Assembly: GCA_038319025.1 (NCBI GenBank)
Contig: JBBQCW010000005.1
Span: 1-64,000 of the forward strand
Reading direction: 5' to 3'
DNA length: 64,000 nucleotides
DNA from: JBBQCW01 sp038319025
GTDB taxonomy: Bacteria > Actinomycetota > Thermoleophilia > Solirubrobacterales > Solirubrobacteraceae
Within the stretch, counting starts at the first letter, position 1, and every line of letters starts with the position of its first letter. A model generated the notes under the pieces. The model ran no database searches. It had not been told where the DNA came from and saw only the letters and a list, made by a program, of their open reading frames with translations. Below are positions 33,562 to 42,319 of this stretch, piece by piece. A program made the position numbers and the translations under genes.

Positions 33562-34448
33562 GGCTCCAACTGCGTGACAGCACCGTCGAGTGCATTCCCG
33601 GGCGACCGCTGCTGATGGGGATCGTCAACGCCGGTCCAGACTCGTTCTCGGACGCCGACCGCGCACGCACCCTGGACGCTCAGGTCCGGCGGGCGCTCGA
33701 TCTCGTGGCGGAGGGAGCCGACCTCATCGACGTGGGCGGCGAGTCCGGCGTCACGTACACCCCCGTCACCGCTGAACAGGTGGAGCGCGACCGCGTCGTT
33801 CCGCTTGTCACGAGACTGGTGGCCGAGGGCGTCGTCGTGTCGGTCGACACCTGGAAGCCCGCGGTGGCCGAGGCCGCGCTGGAAGCGGGAGCGCACATGA
33901 TCAACGACGTATCGGGTCTGCGCGACCCACGGCTGGCCGACCTTTGCGCCGCGAGCGGGGCGGCGCTGGTGCTGATGCACACGCGGGCCGCGCCCAAGCA
34001 GGAGCACTTCGCCGCCTATGACGGCGATGTGGTGGGGGATGTCGTCGCCTTCCTGGAGGAACTGGTCGGGGTGGCCCGTGCTGCGGGCGTGATCGACGAG
34101 CAGTTGGTGCTCGATCCTGGGCCTGACTTCGCCAAGTCGCCGGCCGAGTCCGTCGCGACGCTGCAGGCGCTCGACCGGCTGAGCGCAATGCGCCGGCCGT
34201 TGCTGCTGGCGCTGTCGAACAAATACTTCCTCGGCGCGATCACGGGCCGAGCGCCCGCCGAACGCCTCGCCGCCACACTCGCCGCCGTGGGGGAGGGCGT
34301 CGACGCCGGCGGGGCGATCCTGCGAGTGCACGACGTCGCCGCCGTTCACGACTTCCTCACCGTTCGTCGTGTGCTGCGCGGCGAGGATGAGATGCCGGAG
34401 TTCGACCAGGGTGACGACCGCCTGAAGTGGATCCGCGCGGACGCATGA
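33558..34448 (+). CDS. folP: divergent dihydropteroate synthase homologue
   Basis: A 296-residue TIM-barrel protein of the pterin-binding family; canonical FolP joins p-aminobenzoate to a dihydropterin pyrophosphate. Retained positions include N in LMGIVNAGPDSFSD, the SVD and IND strands, LDPG, the lysine of LSNKYFLG and the RVHD phosphate site. Differences from the consensus are notable: TPDSF becomes GPDSF, the GGEST-R loop is GGES-G-V (loss of the conserved Thr and Arg), FGFGK is PDFAK, and SRK is SNK. These changes lie at the p-aminobenzoate/pyrophosphate loops. It may be a DHPS paralogue with altered chemistry. ATG 33558 overlaps the RibD_C stop. Confidence 0.75.
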   Translation: MRLQLRDSTVECIPGRPLLMGIVNAGPDSFSDADRARTLDAQVRRALDLVAEGADLIDVGGESGVTYTPVTAEQVERDRVVPLVTRLVAEGVVVSVDTWKPAVAEAALEAGAHMINDVSGLRDPRLADLCAASGAALVLMHTRAAPKQEHFAAYDGDVVGDVVAFLEELVGVARAAGVIDEQLVLDPGPDFAKSPAESVATLQALDRLSAMRRPLLLALSNKYFLGAITGRAPAERLAATLAAVGEGVDAGGAILRVHDVAAVHDFLTVRRVLRGEDEMPEFDQGDDRLKWIRADA

Positions 34449-34458
34449 TCGAGCCCGG

Positions 34459-34488
34459 CTGACGTTCGACCTGCCCGTGACCTAAGGT
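34459..34488 (+). promoter_or_regulatory. candidate promoter for the Rho homologue
   Basis: CTGACG (34459-34464) and TAAGGT (34483-34488) are separated by 18 nt, a plausible -35/-10 pair putting the start near 34495. This gives a leader of about 70 nt before ATG 34566, with the strong Shine-Dalgarno AGGAGGAAG about 6 nt before the start codon. Confidence 0.4.
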
Positions 34489-34565
34489 TCGGCGTCTATC
34501 CGGTCGCCGGTCGCTGCATCAACGCGGCCCGGTCGCCCACCGACCCCATCAGGAGGAAGTACCCA

Positions 34566-35957
34566 ATGCCCGTTCTTTCCCGCGAGGCCCTCGAGGCCAG
34601 CCCGCTGTCGGACCTGCACACGATTGCCGGTGAGATCGGCCTCGACGGCTACCGCCGTCTGCGCAAGGCCGATCTCGTCGACGCGATCCTCAAGGGCGGC
34701 ACCGACGCCGGCGCTGCCACCGAGCCGGACGCCGACGCTGACACGCCCGAAGCGGTGTCGGACACCGACACGGACACCGATTCCGACGAGGCGCCCAAGC
34801 GCCGTAGCCGCTCCCGTGGCGGCCGCGGTCGTCGCCCCGCCCGCGACGCCGATACCGATTCCGAGGCTCCCGCCGTGGCCGAGGTTGTCAGCACGGACTC
34901 CGCCACCGATGAAGCCGATGAGGCTCCCGCCCGCGCTCAAAGGTCCCGTGGCCGTGGCCGCTCGACGGAGAAGTCGACGGAGTCAGACTCCGCTGACGCG
35001 CCCGCGGACTCCTCCCGCCCCCGCGGCCGGGCCCGCACGGCCGACTCCGAGCCCGAGACGGTCGCCGAGGGCACCATCGAGGTGCTCGGCAACGGCTCCG
35101 GCTTCCTGCGCGTCGCCCCGCCCGAGCCCAGCGACGACGATGTCTACGTCTCCGCGGCCCAGATCCGCCGTTGCGAACTGGTCAGCGGCGACGTTGTGAG
35201 CGGCCCGACCCGGCCGGCGCGTCGCAGCGAGCGCTACCCGTCCCTCGTGCGCGTGGACACGATCAACGGCAGTTCGGCCGATGCGGTGTCCGAGAGCACT
35301 CCGTTCGACGACCTGCCGTCGGAGTTCGCCACCGAGCGCTTCGAGCTTGGCACCGAGGACGCCACTTTGAAGGCGATCGAGTGGCTGACGCCGATCGGGC
35401 GCGGCTCCCGCGCCGTCATCGTCGGTTCGGCGCGCTCGGGCAAGACCGAGGCGCTCCGTCGTCTCGCCGGTGCGTTGTCGGAAACGGATGGTGTGGAGGT
35501 CTCGGTGGTGCTCGCCGGTGTGCGCCCTGAGGAAGTGGCCGATTGGAAGACCGAAGGCGTCACGCCCGTCGCAACGCTCATACTCGGCGCCTCGGCTGAC
35601 GCGCAGACCTCGGCTGTCGAGCGGGCGATTGACGCGGCGCGTCGCACCGCCACTCGCGGCGCCAACGCCGTCGTGCTCATCGACGGGCTGGACGGGGTCC
35701 ACCCGCCCGCGGCCCGCCGTGCGCTGGCCGCCGCCCGCAACATCACCGGCGGCGGTTCGCTGACCGTGGTCGCCACGGCGTCGGCGCCGCTTGGCGGGGA
35801 GACGACGGTCGTCGTCCTCGACGTCACGCTGACCAGCACCGACCGGCTGCCGGCACTGGACCTCATCGCCAGCGGCACCGTGCGGCCCGAGCTGCTCGTC
35901 GGCGAAGCCGGTGCGAAGGCCATCGCCCAGGCACGCGCCGACGCGCTGGGACTGTAG
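34566..35957 (+). CDS. rho: Rho transcription termination factor homologue, catalytically divergent
   Basis: A 463-residue Rho-family protein. Residues ~1-43 form the Rho N-terminal helical domain (LSDLHTIAGEIGLDGYRRL). A long Asp/Thr-rich and Arg-rich disordered insert (~48-158) is typical of actinobacterial Rho. The cold-shock-like RNA-binding domain follows (GTIEVLGNGSGFLR), then an ATPase core with intact Walker A GSARSGKTE. Several Rho landmarks are altered: DERPEEV is AGVRPEEV, the DSITRLARAYN Walker B is IDGLDGV, the Q-loop segment is essentially deleted, and the strand carrying the arginine finger (NMEL...DR) reads VVVLDVTLTST. The closing IASGTVRPELL is conserved. ATP-driven termination is therefore doubtful. 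Confidence 0.8.
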   Translation: MPVLSREALEASPLSDLHTIAGEIGLDGYRRLRKADLVDAILKGGTDAGAATEPDADADTPEAVSDTDTDTDSDEAPKRRSRSRGGRGRRPARDADTDSEAPAVAEVVSTDSATDEADEAPARAQRSRGRGRSTEKSTESDSADAPADSSRPRGRARTADSEPETVAEGTIEVLGNGSGFLRVAPPEPSDDDVYVSAAQIRRCELVSGDVVSGPTRPARRSERYPSLVRVDTINGSSADAVSESTPFDDLPSEFATERFELGTEDATLKAIEWLTPIGRGSRAVIVGSARSGKTEALRRLAGALSETDGVEVSVVLAGVRPEEVADWKTEGVTPVATLILGASADAQTSAVERAIDAARRTATRGANAVVLIDGLDGVHPPAARRALAAARNITGGGSLTVVATASAPLGGETTVVVLDVTLTSTDRLPALDLIASGTVRPELLVGEAGAKAIAQARADALGL

Positions 35958-35976
35958 GCAGCGTCCTTCGGGCGAT

Positions 35977-35998
35977 GCGCCTCGCGTCAGCGAGGCGT
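35977..35998. terminator. hairpin between convergent genes (weak terminator candidate)
   Basis: A 7-bp stem CGCCTCG/CGAGGCG (35978-35984, 35991-35997) plus a flanking G-U pair surrounds a 6-nt loop, 20 nt after the Rho homologue stop and overlapping the stop codon of the convergent minus-strand gene. No T tract follows on either strand, so intrinsic termination is uncertain. Confidence 0.35.
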
Positions 35999-36454
35999 GT
36001 AGGCGACCCGGGCCCAAGTGGGCTCGGGCGCCAGCTCGACGGGCTCGCCGTCGCGCTCGACCTGCACGTAGCGGAAGGTGGAGGCCTCGGCGTCGAACAT
36101 GATGTCGAGCTCGCCTTCCTTCACCCGCTGATCCAGCCAGGCACTGCGGAAGACCAGGCGCCTCAGCCAGTGCACCAGCGAGCGATCGGAGGGGCCGACC
36201 AGCTCGGGCCAGCAATCGTTGACGTGCTCGCCGAGGGCGGATGCCGGGTCCTGAATCTCACCGTTGACCGCGAGGTTGACGAGATCGTCGAGCTCGCCTT
36301 CCTGCAGGCGACCACCGACGAAGCCGAGCTTCAGGGCAGCCTGCTCGACCCGCTCGCCGAAATCGCGTTCGTTGAAAGTGAAGCGGAGTTCCCCGTACTC
36401 GAGGACGAAGTCCTCTCCTGAGTCGTAGTTGCCGCGGCGCGTGAGATTGTCCAT
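35987..36454 (-). CDS. conserved-looking hypothetical protein
   Basis: A 155-residue soluble protein that I cannot assign to a family. The start MDNLTRRGNYDSGEDF (ATG 36454) gives a compact acidic protein with alternating predicted strands and helices. Tryptophan-containing segments include NDCWPELVG and HWLRRLVFRSAWL. There are no membrane segments, signal peptide or metal-binding cluster. It converges on the Rho homologue with 29 nt between stops, and it is divergent from an SDR gene across 119 nt. Codon usage and third-position GC match neighbours, which supports a real gene. Confidence 0.6.
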   Translation of the reverse strand: MDNLTRRGNYDSGEDFVLEYGELRFTFNERDFGERVEQAALKLGFVGGRLQEGELDDLVNLAVNGEIQDPASALGEHVNDCWPELVGPSDRSLVHWLRRLVFRSAWLDQRVKEGELDIMFDAEASTFRYVQVERDGEPVELAPEPTWARVAYTPR

Positions 36455-36573
36455 GCGAAAGAGCGCCGACAGCGGGGGGCTAAACGGACGTCCCCGGCGG
36501 CGTCGTGAGCCTATGTCGATTCCCTTCTCGGCGGACGGAATGCAACCGATCCTGCACGGGGTAGGCTGGCCGC

Positions 36574-37329
36574 ATGAGCTCCTCACCTGACTTGAACGGC
36601 CGTGTCGTCGCCATCACGGGTGCCTCTTCGGGCATCGGAGAAGCAACCGCCATGGCCTGCGTGGCGGCCGGTGCCTCCGTTGCCCTCGCCGCCCGGCGGG
36701 CCGACCGCATCGATGCGATCGCCGCGCGCATAAACGAGGCCGGCGGCCGCGCCGTGGCGATCGAGACCGACGTGACCGACGAGGCCTCCGCGCGTGCGTT
36801 CGTCTCCGGGGCCAAGGAGGCTCTCGGTGCGCTCGACGTGCTCGTGAACAATGCGGGCCTCATGCTCCTCGGCCCGGTGACGGGGGCCGATGTGAGCGAA
36901 TGGCGCCGGATGATCGAGGTCAACTGCCTCGGCCTCATGTATTGCTCTCACGAGGCCATCGCGATCATGGGGCCGGCCGGAGGCGGGCACATCGTCAACG
37001 TCTCCTCGATAGCGGGTCGGCGCTCGTCGCTGGGCACCGCGGCCTACAACCTCACCAAGTGGGGCGTGAACGGCTTCAGCGAGGGCATGCGCCTTGAGGT
37101 GCTCCACCAGAACATCCGCGTGACAGTCGTGGAACCCGGGTTTGTGGAGACCGAGTTGCTGGACCACAACACCAACGACCTCGTGCAGCAGATGGCGGCC
37201 AAGCGCAAGGAGGAGATGGGGAAGATCCTGGAGGCGGCCGACATCGCCAACGCGATCGTCTACGCGATCTCCCAGCCCGCGCACGTGGCGATCTCCGAGG
37301 TGATGGTGATCCCGACGAAGCAGACGTAG
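36574..37329 (+). CDS. classical short-chain dehydrogenase/reductase
   Basis: A 251-residue SDR. The cofactor motif TGASSGIG (about 15-22), NNAG (about 91-94), the catalytic Ser of VNVSSIAG and the YxxxK of YNLTK are all present. An Arg-Arg pair after the second strand (ALAARRADR) favours NADP(H). It is close to the group annotated as short-chain alcohol/serine-type dehydrogenases; the true substrate is unknown. A sulfotransferase gene begins 6 nt after its stop, so the two are probably co-transcribed. Confidence 0.9.
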   Translation: MSSSPDLNGRVVAITGASSGIGEATAMACVAAGASVALAARRADRIDAIAARINEAGGRAVAIETDVTDEASARAFVSGAKEALGALDVLVNNAGLMLLGPVTGADVSEWRRMIEVNCLGLMYCSHEAIAIMGPAGGGHIVNVSSIAGRRSSLGTAAYNLTKWGVNGFSEGMRLEVLHQNIRVTVVEPGFVETELLDHNTNDLVQQMAAKRKEEMGKILEAADIANAIVYAISQPAHVAISEVMVIPTKQT

Positions 37330-37335
37330 GGCGTC

Positions 37336-38220
37336 GTGCCTCCCAGCGATCACGTCCTCGTCGGCGGGTCGGGCCGCAGCGGCACCACCGTGGTGGGCGA
37401 GCTCATCGGCGCTCACTCCCGCTATACGTGCCTGCCGTTCGAGACACGTTTTCAGACGGAGCTGCTGCGGCTGAACCACGGTCGCATCACTTTCGATGAG
37501 TTCTGCGCGGATATGCGCGGGAGGTGGATGGACCGGTTTCGTGGCAACGAAGTAGACGCGGAGGCTGAATACGCGCGGGTCCTTCCCGAGGAACTTCTCG
37601 AGGGCGCCGTCGCCGTTTTCGAACGCACCTGGGCCGAGGACCACCTGTCCGCTTCGCGGCGACTCGTGCACACGCTGCTGGGAGCAGCGGCCGCGATCAA
37701 CGGGACGGCAGGCTGGGTGGATTCCTCCCCGGTCAACCTGCTGTGGACGGCCGCCCTGCATGACCTGATCCCGGACGCGCTCTTCGTTCATGTCATTCGA
37801 GACGGGCGGGACGTGGCCGCATCGGTGGTGCGGCGGTGGGGCGTCATGGACCATGATGCTGCGTTGGACTGGTGGTACAAGCGCCTGCTGAACACCAACT
37901 TGTCGGCCGACCGGCCTGATGGTTTCGTTGGGCCGGGCGTCGCACACATCGTGCGACTGGAGGCGCTCGTCCGCGACGAGCGCGAGGCAACGTACGCCGC
38001 GCTGCTGCGCTTTCTGGACGTCGAGGACGAGCCCCGGATCCATACCTTCTTCACTGAAATCCTCAGCGCCGAAACCGCGAACATCGGCGGCTGGCGCAGG
38101 ACGCAGGACGCGGCTGAACAGGCGTCCACGACCCGACGGTATCGAGAGCTTCTGGACCTGCTCGCCGAGGCGGAAGTGGAGTGCGCGCCGGCTCTCGCCG
38201 CTGCGGTCGACGACAGCTGA
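37336..38220 (+). CDS. sulfotransferase-family protein
   Basis: A 294-residue PAPS-dependent sulfotransferase homologue. The 5'-phosphosulfate loop GGSGRSGTTVV is at the N-terminus (about 9-19), and the 3'-phosphate binding motif HVIRDGRDVAAS lies near residues 154-165. Such enzymes transfer sulfate to a hydroxyl or amine on a metabolite, lipid or glycan. The GTG 37336 start follows the SDR stop by 6 nt. With the SDR it could modify a hydroxylated lipid or sterol-like compound, but nothing in sequence identifies the acceptor. Confidence 0.8.
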   Translation: MPPSDHVLVGGSGRSGTTVVGELIGAHSRYTCLPFETRFQTELLRLNHGRITFDEFCADMRGRWMDRFRGNEVDAEAEYARVLPEELLEGAVAVFERTWAEDHLSASRRLVHTLLGAAAAINGTAGWVDSSPVNLLWTAALHDLIPDALFVHVIRDGRDVAASVVRRWGVMDHDAALDWWYKRLLNTNLSADRPDGFVGPGVAHIVRLEALVRDEREATYAALLRFLDVEDEPRIHTFFTEILSAETANIGGWRRTQDAAEQASTTRRYRELLDLLAEAEVECAPALAAAVDDS

Positions 38221-38279
38221 GCCCGTCACAATCAGGTCGCACGTGGGGCGGGATTTTGTGTCATTGACCTAGGAGGTCC

Positions 38280-38993
38280 ATGAACGCCACCACGATCCTG
38301 TTGGTTGAGGATGATGCGCCCACGCGCACCTTCCTGGCCGACAACCTCACGGCCGACGGGTACACCGTCCTGGCCGCCGACTGTGCCCGCGACGGGCTGC
38401 GCCTGCTGGAGCACGAGGCGCCCGATCTGGCGGTGGTCGACATCGGTCTGCCGGATGCCTCCGGGTACGAACTACTTGAGCGGGTTCGTCGCTCGGACGG
38501 CATCGCCAGTCGGCTCGATCCGGCAACGCCGATGATGGTGCTGTCCGGTCGGGCCGACGACGTCGCGCGCGTGCGTGGTTTCGAGCGCGGCGCGGATGAC
38601 TTCGTCGCCAAGCCATTCTGTTACCCCGAGCTGCGGGGGCGGATCGAGGCGGTTCTGCGCCGCTCGGACGGCCGCCGGGCGCTGGGGCGCGTGCACGTCG
38701 GCGCGCTCGAGGTGGACCCCGCCACGCGGGAGGTCCGTCTGCGCGATCAGCAACTGCATCTTCCGGCCAAGGAGTTCGCGCTCCTGCGTACGCTCGCCAC
38801 CGATCCGACTCGTGTGTTCACCAAGGAGGATCTGCTGCGGTCGGTCTGGGGATACCGGTCGTTGGGAACGACCAGGACGCTGGACACGCATGCGTGTCGT
38901 TTGCGCAAGCGCCTGCGGGTCGAGGGCGATCGGTTCATCGTGACGGTCTGGGGCGTCGGCTATCGGTTGGTCGACGGGCCGGTGGCACCGTGA
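38280..38993 (+). CDS. OmpR-family response regulator linked to Tad operon
   Basis: A 237-residue regulator. The receiver has LLVEDDAP, the phosphoacceptor in LAVVDIGLPDASG and the lysine of KPFCYPELRG. The effector winged helix ends with VWGVGYRL. The strong Shine-Dalgarno AGGAGGT (38271-38277) lies close to the ATG and inside a tiny hairpin GACCT-AGG-AGGTC (38266-38278). It leads an operon of six genes, each overlapping the next by 4 bp: regulator, kinase, cpaB-like, tadA, tadB and tadC. This arrangement suggests that it controls the secretion/pilus genes or responds to their state. Confidence 0.93.
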   Translation: MNATTILLVEDDAPTRTFLADNLTADGYTVLAADCARDGLRLLEHEAPDLAVVDIGLPDASGYELLERVRRSDGIASRLDPATPMMVLSGRADDVARVRGFERGADDFVAKPFCYPELRGRIEAVLRRSDGRRALGRVHVGALEVDPATREVRLRDQQLHLPAKEFALLRTLATDPTRVFTKEDLLRSVWGYRSLGTTRTLDTHACRLRKRLRVEGDRFIVTVWGVGYRLVDGPVAP

Positions 38994-39682
38994 TCGTCGC
39001 CTGGATATGCGCTGTCGGCGCTGCATCGGCTTGGGCGAACGGCGTCTGGCGGGCACGGCGGCGGGCTCTGCTCGTCGCACACGCCTGCCACGAGGTTCGA
39101 GGTCCCCTGACGGTGATCGCCTTGGCTCTCCACGCTGACACCCGCGAGCGAGGGTCCGTCAGTCCGGTGCTGCTCGCTGTCGAGCACGAAGCGGAACGTG
39201 CCCGGCTCGCCGTGGAGGACCTGGCGCTCGCCTCACGAGGTCGCCGGCGTCGCGACCGGCGCGCCGCGGTGGACGTCGATCGCTTCCTGCGCGAGCAGGC
39301 CGATCTGTGGCGACCGGTGGCCCGCGCCGCCGGGTCAGATATCACGGCGCCGTCGTCGTCGGGGCCGGGCACTCGGGTTCTGGGCGACCGTGGTCGGCTG
39401 GCCCAGATCACCTCCAACCTGATCGCGAACGCGCTGGAGCACGGCGAGGGGACGGTGACAATCGGCGCTCGCCAGCAAGGCGATCGCGTGCAGATCGTCG
39501 TCGGCGACGAGGGGCCCGGTCCGGGCACGCAGCGCCGCCGCGTCCCGGGTGGGTCACGTGGCCACGGTCTCAACGTCATCGCCGACCTTGCACGCCGGAA
39601 TGGCGGCCGGCTGCTTTGCGAGTCAGGCGCCCACGGCAGCGCCATGACCGTCGACCTGCCCGGAGCGGTCCTCGGGCCATGA
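38990..39682 (+). CDS. short sensor histidine kinase
   Basis: A 230-residue minimal kinase. A single N-terminal hydrophobic helix (IVAWICAVGAASAWANGVW) is followed almost directly by the H-box HACHEVRGPLTV, with likely phospho-acceptor H34. The N-box SNLIANALEHGEG and ATP-lid motifs VVGDEGPGPG and RGHGLNVIADLARR follow. There is no separate sensor domain, so signal input may come through a partner or the membrane. GTG 38990 overlaps the response regulator stop as GTGA. Confidence 0.88.
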   Translation: MIVAWICAVGAASAWANGVWRARRRALLVAHACHEVRGPLTVIALALHADTRERGSVSPVLLAVEHEAERARLAVEDLALASRGRRRRDRRAAVDVDRFLREQADLWRPVARAAGSDITAPSSSGPGTRVLGDRGRLAQITSNLIANALEHGEGTVTIGARQQGDRVQIVVGDEGPGPGTQRRRVPGGSRGHGLNVIADLARRNGGRLLCESGAHGSAMTVDLPGAVLGP

Positions 39683-40320
39683 GTCGTCGCCGCCGGGCCG
39701 TCCTGCTCCTCGGACTCGCCACGGTCCTCGGCGGCCTCGCCGCGTCGGATGTCTCGCGCCGCGAGGCCGCGCTGAACCGTGCGCTCGGTCCACCCGTGAA
39801 CGTCGTGGTGGCGCGCGCACCTGTCCGTGCGGGCGCCTCACTGACCGGTTCCGCACTATCGATCCGTCGCGTCCCAGCACGCTACGCGCCGGCCGACGCC
39901 TACGCCGACCCGGCCGACCTGGACGGCCTCCGCGCAGCTGTGCCCGTCCCGGCCGGCACGGACCTCGTTCCGGCGCTGGTCGCCGGCACCAGCGGTGGAG
40001 CGGGCGCCGTTCTGCGGCCTGGAGAGCGGGCCGCTCAGATCGTCGCCGGCGGCTCGGCGCACCTCGTACACGCGGGCGGGCATGTAGACGTACTCATCAC
40101 CCGGGACGGCCTTGACGGGCAGACCGGCCGCACCACGCTGGCCCTCCGCGATGCGGAAGTGCTCAGCGCCGCTCCCGCCGTGGCAAGCTCGGCCTCTGAC
40201 GCCACCCCCGGCGAGCGCGTGATGGTGTCCTTGCGCGTCACGCTAGCCCAGGCGGTGATGCTCACCGAAGCCCAGAGCTTCGCGCGTGAACTGCGCGTGC
40301 TGCCCCGAAGCGGTGCGTGA
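39679..40320 (+). CDS. CpaB/RcpC-like SAF-domain protein of Tad system
   Basis: A 213-residue protein with one N-terminal hydrophobic segment (AVLLLGLATVLGGLAAS) and a SAF-type region beginning NVVVARAPVRAGASLTGSAL. It matches the CpaB/RcpC arrangement in Flp/Tad pilus assembly operons, where the protein sits on the outside of the membrane and may stabilise the pilus. The later region (HVDVLITRDGLDG, VMVSLRVTLAQAV) matches the RcpC-type C-terminus. ATG 39679 overlaps the kinase stop and its own stop overlaps tadA. Confidence 0.8.
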   Translation: MSRRRRAVLLLGLATVLGGLAASDVSRREAALNRALGPPVNVVVARAPVRAGASLTGSALSIRRVPARYAPADAYADPADLDGLRAAVPVPAGTDLVPALVAGTSGGAGAVLRPGERAAQIVAGGSAHLVHAGGHVDVLITRDGLDGQTGRTTLALRDAEVLSAAPAVASSASDATPGERVMVSLRVTLAQAVMLTEAQSFARELRVLPRSGA

Positions 40321-41477
40321 TGGCAGGGCGGGCGCAGTTGCTTGACGCGCTGGCGGGCGACCTGCGGGCCCGCCTGTTGGCGGCGCCCGGGGAAGGGGAC
40401 CCTCAGGCGCGCATCGCGGCGCTCGTCGACGCCGAAGCAGCTCCGCTCGCTCAGGCTGATCGAGCGGAGCTTCGCCGACTGGTGGCCGAGCGTTCGTTCG
40501 GGCTGGGGCCGCTGGAGGAGCTGCTCGCCGATCCGGGCGTCGACGAGGTGATGGTCAACGGCGTCGGCGAGGGGAGCGTGTGGGTCGAGCGCGCCGGGCG
40601 TCTGGAACGGGCCGACGGCGTCGCTTTCTCCTCGGTGGCCGACCTGCGGCACACGATCGAGCGCATCCTGGCGCCGCTGGGGCGCCGCGTCGACGAAGCG
40701 GAGCCGTTGTGCGACGCCCGGCTGCCGGACGGCTCCCGGGTCAACGTGATCCTCCCGCCGCTGGCGGTCGACGGCCCGCTGCTGACGATTCGCCGATTCC
40801 GGCCCAGCGGGCTGGGCCCGGACGACCTGGTGGCGCTCGGCTCCTGGTCGCCCGCGTTACGTGACCTGCTCGCCACGGCGGTCGCAGAGCGGCGGTCGAT
40901 CCTCGTCAGCGGCGGTACGGGTTCAGGCAAGACGACGACGCTCGGTGCGCTATCGGCCTTCATTCCGGCGGGCGAACGCATCGTGACCATCGAGGACACA
41001 GCCGAGTTGTTGCTGCGCCGGCCGCACGTCGTGCGCCTGGAGGCGCGGCCCGCGAACCTGGAAGGCCGCGGCGAGGTGACGATCCGCCGCCTCGTACGCA
41101 ACGCCCTGCGAATGCGCCCGGATCGGATCATCGTCGGCGAGGTCCGCGGTGCCGAGGCCCTCGACATGCTCGGCGCGATGAGCACCGGCCACGACGGCTC
41201 GCTGGCGACGGTACACGCCGGGTCACCCGAGCAGGCGCTGCGCCGCGTCGAGACGCTGGCGCTGATGGCCGACGTGGCGCTCCCGCATGCCGCGGTGCGC
41301 GAACAGGTCGCGGACGCCATCGACCTCGTCGTTCATCAGGCGCGGATGCCCGATGGTGCGCGGCGTGTCACGTCGGTCGTCTCGGTCAGCCGTTTGGCCG
41401 ACGCCACGGTCACGCGGGAGATCTATGCCCTTCGCGACGGCAAACCGATACTGCGGGCGCGCTCGGCGGCACGATGA
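40317..41477 (+). CDS. tadA: Tad/CpaF-type secretion ATPase
   Basis: A 386-residue hexameric secretion ATPase of the CpaF/TadA family, which powers pilus assembly from the cytoplasm. The Walker A GGTGSGKTT lies near residues 199-207, with the atypical Walker B RIIVGEVRGAEALDML, histidine box GHDGSLATVHAG and catalytic glutamate in TIEDTAEL. The N-terminal helical domain (FGLGPLEELLADPGVDEVMV) is complete. The start is GTG 40317 (overlap GTGA) or ATG 40320. Companion membrane platform genes tadB and tadC follow directly. Confidence 0.94.
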   Translation: MMAGRAQLLDALAGDLRARLLAAPGEGDPQARIAALVDAEAAPLAQADRAELRRLVAERSFGLGPLEELLADPGVDEVMVNGVGEGSVWVERAGRLERADGVAFSSVADLRHTIERILAPLGRRVDEAEPLCDARLPDGSRVNVILPPLAVDGPLLTIRRFRPSGLGPDDLVALGSWSPALRDLLATAVAERRSILVSGGTGSGKTTTLGALSAFIPAGERIVTIEDTAELLLRRPHVVRLEARPANLEGRGEVTIRRLVRNALRMRPDRIIVGEVRGAEALDMLGAMSTGHDGSLATVHAGSPEQALRRVETLALMADVALPHAAVREQVADAIDLVVHQARMPDGARRVTSVVSVSRLADATVTREIYALRDGKPILRARSAAR

Positions 41478-42319
41478 GTGCAGCTGTTCTGCTGGCCGGG
41501 GCCGCCGGCGTCTGCGCGGTTGGGGCGATGTGGGAGATCGCCGGCACAGCCGCTCCCGCGGGCGTCGTCGCCGCCACGACGCGCCTGCTCGCGCCGCTGC
41601 GTCGGCCCGGTGTCACGCCGACTCCCGACGAACATCGTCGCCTCGTGCGCACCGGGGCCGCCGTGCTGCTCGCGGGCGGCTGGATCCTCAGCGGCCCACT
41701 GCTGGGGGTGGCGCTGTGCTCTGGCGGTCCGTGGGCCGTCCGCCGGGTCCTCGTCGCCCGCCATCAGCGTTGGCAGGCTCAGGTCGCGCTCGCCACCCCG
41801 CTGGTGGCGCGCGCTCTGGCCGATGCGCTCTCGGGTGGGCACTCCGTGCGGGGCGCTGTCGCCGAGGTCGCCTCCGCCGGCGGCGTCGGCCCGGCGGGCG
41901 CTGTGCTGTCGCAGGCCGCAGCTGCGCTCGCCGCGGGGCAGCGCACGGAGGTGGTGCTGGAGGAGTCGCGGACCACGGTGGCCGATCCGCAGTGGGACAC
42001 GCTCGTCGCCGCCATCCTGCTCGCTCGCGATACCGGGGGTGACCTGGGTTCGCTGCTGCGCTCCCTCGCTGTCGCGGGGGAGCAGGCCCGCCGGGATGAG
42101 GAGGACGCCCGCACGGCCACGGCGCAGGCGCGCATGACGGCCATCATCGTCGCCGCACTCCCGCTCGGCGCGCTGGTGCTCGGCGAATTGGTGGACCCGA
42201 CGCTCCTTCCCGGGTTGCTGGCCGACCCACGGTCGGTCGTCCTGCTGACGCTGGCGCTCGTCTGCCAGGTGGGGTCGCTGATCGCCGTCCGCCGGATCGC
42301 GCGCGTAGAAGCCCGATGA
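41474..42319 (+). CDS. tadB: TadB-like membrane platform protein
   Basis: A 281-residue inner-membrane protein with a type II secretion F domain. Hydrophobic segments lie near the N-terminus and at the C-terminus, around a cytoplasmic helical core (ALADALSGGHSVRGAVAEVA, QWDTLVAAILLARDTGGDLG). With TadC it forms the rotor/platform that TadA drives. ATG 41474 overlaps the tadA stop, and its stop overlaps tadC. Length is typical for actinobacterial TadB. Confidence 0.85.
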   Translation: MSAAVLLAGAAGVCAVGAMWEIAGTAAPAGVVAATTRLLAPLRRPGVTPTPDEHRRLVRTGAAVLLAGGWILSGPLLGVALCSGGPWAVRRVLVARHQRWQAQVALATPLVARALADALSGGHSVRGAVAEVASAGGVGPAGAVLSQAAAALAAGQRTEVVLEESRTTVADPQWDTLVAAILLARDTGGDLGSLLRSLAVAGEQARRDEEDARTATAQARMTAIIVAALPLGALVLGELVDPTLLPGLLADPRSVVLLTLALVCQVGSLIAVRRIARVEAR

